A stretch of 64,000 nucleotides of DNA from Sipunculus nudus (taxonomy: Eukaryota > Annelida > Sipuncula > Golfingiida > Sipunculidae): the NCBI GenBank assembly GCA_026874595.1, contig CM049306.1, positions 103,367,142-103,431,141 on the forward strand, read 5' to 3'. Position numbers and translations under genes: made by a program. Below the pieces are notes generated by a model that was not told the DNA's origin, searched no databases, and saw nothing but the letters and a program-made list of their open reading frames with translations. Below, piece after piece: positions 60,302-64,000 of the stretch (position 1 is the stretch's first letter; every line of letters begins with the position of its first letter).

Positions 60302-63300
60302 GTAAATATAGAGAATGTCACTGCTCTAACACTCATTGTCCTAGAAGCTCTTTCAGATAGGTAAATATAAAGACTGTACCCACTCTAGCACTCATTGTCC
60401 TGGAAGCTCTTTCAGACAGGTAAATATAGAGACTGACCCTGCCTTAGTACTTAACATCCTGGAAGTACTCTCAGATATGTAAATAAAGAGACTGACCCTT
60501 CTTTAGTACTTAACATCATGGAAGTAATCTCAGATATGTAAATATAGAGACTGACCCTGCTTTAGTACTCAACATCCTGGAAGAACTCTCGGATATGTAA
60601 ATATAGAGACTGACCCTGCTTTAGTACTTAACATCCTGGAAGTACTCTCAGATATGTAAATATAGAGACTGACCCTGCTTTAGTACTTAACATCCTGGAA
60701 GTACTCTCAGATATGTAAATATAGAGACTGACCCTTCTTTAGTACTTAACATCATGGAAGTACTCTCAGATGTGTAAATATAGAGACTGACCCTGCTTTA
60801 GTACTTTACATCATGGAAGTAATCTCAGATATGTAAATATAGAGACTGACCCTGCTTTAGTACTTAACATCCTGGATGTACTCTCAGATGTGTAAATATA
60901 GAGACTGACCCTGCTTTAGTACTTAACATCATGGAAGTACTCTCAGATATGTAAATATAGAGACTGACCCTGCTTTACTGCTTAACATCCTGGAAGTACT
61001 CTCAGATATGTAAATATAGAGACTGACCCTGCTTTAGTACTTAACATCCTGGAAGTAATCTCAGATATGTAATTATAGAGACTGACCCTGCTTTAGTACT
61101 TAACATCCTGGAAGTTATCTCAGATATGTAATTATAGAGACTGACCCTGCTTTAGTACTTAACATCCTGGAAGTAATCTCAGATATGAAAATATAGAGAC
61201 TGACCTTGCTTTAGTACTTAACATCCTGGAAGTAATCTCAGATATGTAAATATAGAGACTGACCCTGCTTTAGTACTTAACATCCTGGAAGTACTCTAAG
61301 ATATGTAAATATAGAGACTGACCCTGCCTTAGTACTAAACATCCTGGAAGTAATCTCAGATATGTAAATATAGAGACTGACCCTGCTTTAGTACTTAACA
61401 TCCTGGAAGTACTCTCCGATATGTAAATATAGAGACTGACCCTGCTTTAGTACTTAACATCCTGGAAGTACTCTAAGATATGTAAATATAGAGACTGACC
61501 CTGCCTTAGTACTAAACATCCTGGAAGTAATCTCAGATATGTAAATATAGAGACTGACCCTGCTTTAGTACTTAACATCCTGGAAGTACTCTCCGATATG
61601 TAAATATAGAGACTGACCCTGCTTTAGTACTAAACATCCTGGAAGTACTCTCAGATATGTAAATATAGAGACTGACCCTGCTTTAGTAATTAACATCCTG
61701 GAAGTACTCTCAGATATGCAAATATGGAGACTGACCCTGCCTTAGTACTTAACATCCTGGAAGTACTCTCAGATATGTAAATATAGAGACTGACCCTGCT
61801 TTAGTACTTAACATCCTGGAAGTACTCTCAGATATGTAAATATAGAGACTGACCCTGCTTTAGTACTTAACATCCTGGAAGTACTCTCAGGTATGTAAAT
61901 GTAGAGACTGACCCTGCCTTAGTACTTAACATCCTGGAAGTACTCTCAGATATATAAATATAGAGACTGACCCTGCTTTAGTACTTAAAATCCTGGAAGT
62001 ACTCTCAGGTATGTAAATATAGAGACTGACCCTGCTTTAGTTCTTAACATCCTGGAAGTACTCTCAGATATGTAAATATAGAGACTGACCCTGCTTTAGT
62101 ACTTAACATCCTGGAAGTACTCTCAGGTATGTAAATATAGAGACTGACCCTGCTTTAGTACTTAACATCCTGGAAGTACTCTGAGATATGTAAATATAGA
62201 GACTGACCCTGCTTTAGTACTTAACATCCAGGAAGTACTCTCAGGTATGTAAATATAGAGACTGACCCTGCCTTAGTACTTAACATCCTGGAAGTACTCT
62301 CAGGTATGTAAATATAGAGACTGACCCTGCCTTAGTACTAAACATCCTGGAAGTACTCTCAGATATGTAAATATAGAGACTGACCCTGCCTTAGTACTTA
62401 ACATCCTGGAAGCACTCTCAGGTATGTAAATATAGAGACTGACCCTGCCTTAGTACTAAACATCCTGGAAGTACTCTCAGATATGTTAATATAGAGACTG
62501 ACCCTGCTTAAGTACTTAACATCCTGGAAGTACTCTCAGATATGTAAATATAGAGACTGACCCTGCCTAAGTACTAAACATCCTGGAAGTACTCTCAGAT
62601 ATGTAAATATAGAGACTGACCCTGCTTTAGTACTTAAAATCCTGGAAGTACTCTCAGATATGTAAATATAGAGACTGACCCTGCCTTAGTACTTAACATC
62701 CTGGAAGTACTCTCAGGTATGTTAATATAGAGACTGACCCTGCCTTAGTACTAAACATCCTGGAAGTACTCTCAGATATGTAAATAAAGAGACTGACCCT
62801 GCTTTAGTACTTAACATCCTGGAAGTACTCTCAGGTATGCAAATATAGATCGACCCTGCCTTAGTACTAAACATCCTTGAAGTACTCTCAGATATATAAA
62901 TATAGAGACTGACCCTGGTTAAGTACTTAACATCCTGGAAGTACTCTCAGATATGTAAATATAGAGACTGACCCTGCCTTAGTACTAAACATCCTGGAAG
63001 TACTCTCAGATATGTAAATATAGAGACTGACCCTGCCTTAGTACTAAACATCCTGGAAGTACTCTCAGATATGTAAATATAGAGACTGACCCTGCCTTAG
63101 TACTAAACATCCTGGAAGTACTCTCAGATATGTAAATATAGAGACTGACCCTGCTTTAGTACTTAACATCCTGGAAGTACTCTCAGGTATGTAAATATAG
63201 AGACTGACCCTGCCTTAGTACTAAACATCCTGGAAGTACTCTCAGATATGTAAATATAGAGACTGACCCTGCTTTAGTACTTAACATCCTGGAAGTACTC

Positions 63301-64000
63301 TCAGGTATGTAAATATAGAGACTGACCCTGCTTTAGTTCTTTACATCCTGGAAGTACTCTCATATATGTAAATATAGAGACTGACCCTGCTTTAGTACTT
63401 AACATCCTGGAAGTACTCTCAGGTATGTAAATATAGAGACTGACCCTGCTTTTGTACTTAACATCCTGGAAGTACTCTGAGATATGTAAATATAGAGACT
63501 GACCCTGCTTTAGTACTTAACATCCAGGAAGTACTCTCAGGTATGTAAATATAGAGACTGACCCTGCCTTAGTACTTAACATCCTGGAAGTACTCTCAGG
63601 TATGTAAATATAGAGACTGACCCTGCCTTAGTACTAAACATCCTGGAAGTACTCTCAGATATGTAAATATAGAGACTGACCCTGCCTTAGTACTTAACAT
63701 CCTGGAAGTACTCTCAGGTATGTAAATATAGAGACTGACCCTGCCTTAGTACTAAACATCCTGGAAGTACTCTCAGATATGTTAATATAGAGACTGACCC
63801 TGCTTAAGTACTTAACATCCTGGAAGTACTCTCAGATATGTAAATATAGAGACTGACCCTGCCTAAGTACTAAACATCCTGGAAGTACTCTCAGATATGT
63901 AAATATAGAGACTGACCCTGCTTAAGTACTTAAAATCCTGGAAGTACTCTCAGATATGAAAATATAGAGACTGACCCTGCCTTAGTACTTAACATCCTGG
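60302..64000 (+). repeat. 59-bp minisatellite derived from an exon end and its splice donor
   Basis: The unit reads GACTGACCCTGCTTTAGTAC, TTAACATCCTGGAAGTACTC, TCAGATATGTAAATATAGA. About 62 copies run to the window edge. The ancestor is visible in place: the exon 3' end (GACCCTGCTCTAGCACTCAA ... CTCTCAGACAG) followed by the donor GTAAATATAGAGA. The first two copies after the exon still read like the exon and keep CAG-or-TAG|GTAAAT, while later copies have ATATGTAAAT. Since 59 is not a multiple of 3, no frame opens. Confidence 0.95.

Overview
This is animal nuclear DNA: AT-rich, with GT-AG introns of 0.3-4 kb and dense interspersed and tandem repeats. The mix of GTCCGTC-rich interspersed repeats, a DIRS-type retrotransposon, CR1/L1-like LINE pieces and a COG5 close to the vertebrate protein suggests a lophotrochozoan, most likely a mollusc and possibly a bivalve. 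That assignment rests on general resemblance, not on a search.

Layout: 1-6137 is the intron before the first visible COG5 exon, made mostly of repeats and carrying a decayed DIRS retrotransposon (1259-3902). The last 15 coding exons of COG5 (conserved oligomeric Golgi complex subunit 5) run on the + strand from 6138 to 21630, about 622 residues. A 3.2-kb palindrome-ended repeat follows (21808-24991), then a 50-bp tandem array that includes its tip (24981-25230). A very large 54-bp satellite (26405-34570, about 150 units) has 216-bp higher-order structure and reads open on both strands. A 5.5-kb gene-poor stretch holds a hAT-type MITE.

A 1655-residue seven-finger C2H2 zinc-finger protein lies on the - strand (40100-45067) with a 5' non-coding exon near 49.5 kb. 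Head to head with it, a + strand gene starts at 49750 and continues past the window end. It encodes an unrecognised protein with armadillo/HEAT-like helical sequence and a long acidic disordered exon. The two genes appear to share a promoter region of about 200 bp (49484-49708).

From 60302 to the window end there is a 59-bp minisatellite whose unit is derived from the 3' end of the last visible exon plus its splice donor.

No shared pathway links the three genes. COG5 acts in Golgi vesicle tethering, the zinc-finger protein is presumably nuclear, and the third is unknown. The most unusual features are the two coding-derived or coding-like arrays and the DIRS element, whose pre-insertion site can be read from a related repeat block in the same window.
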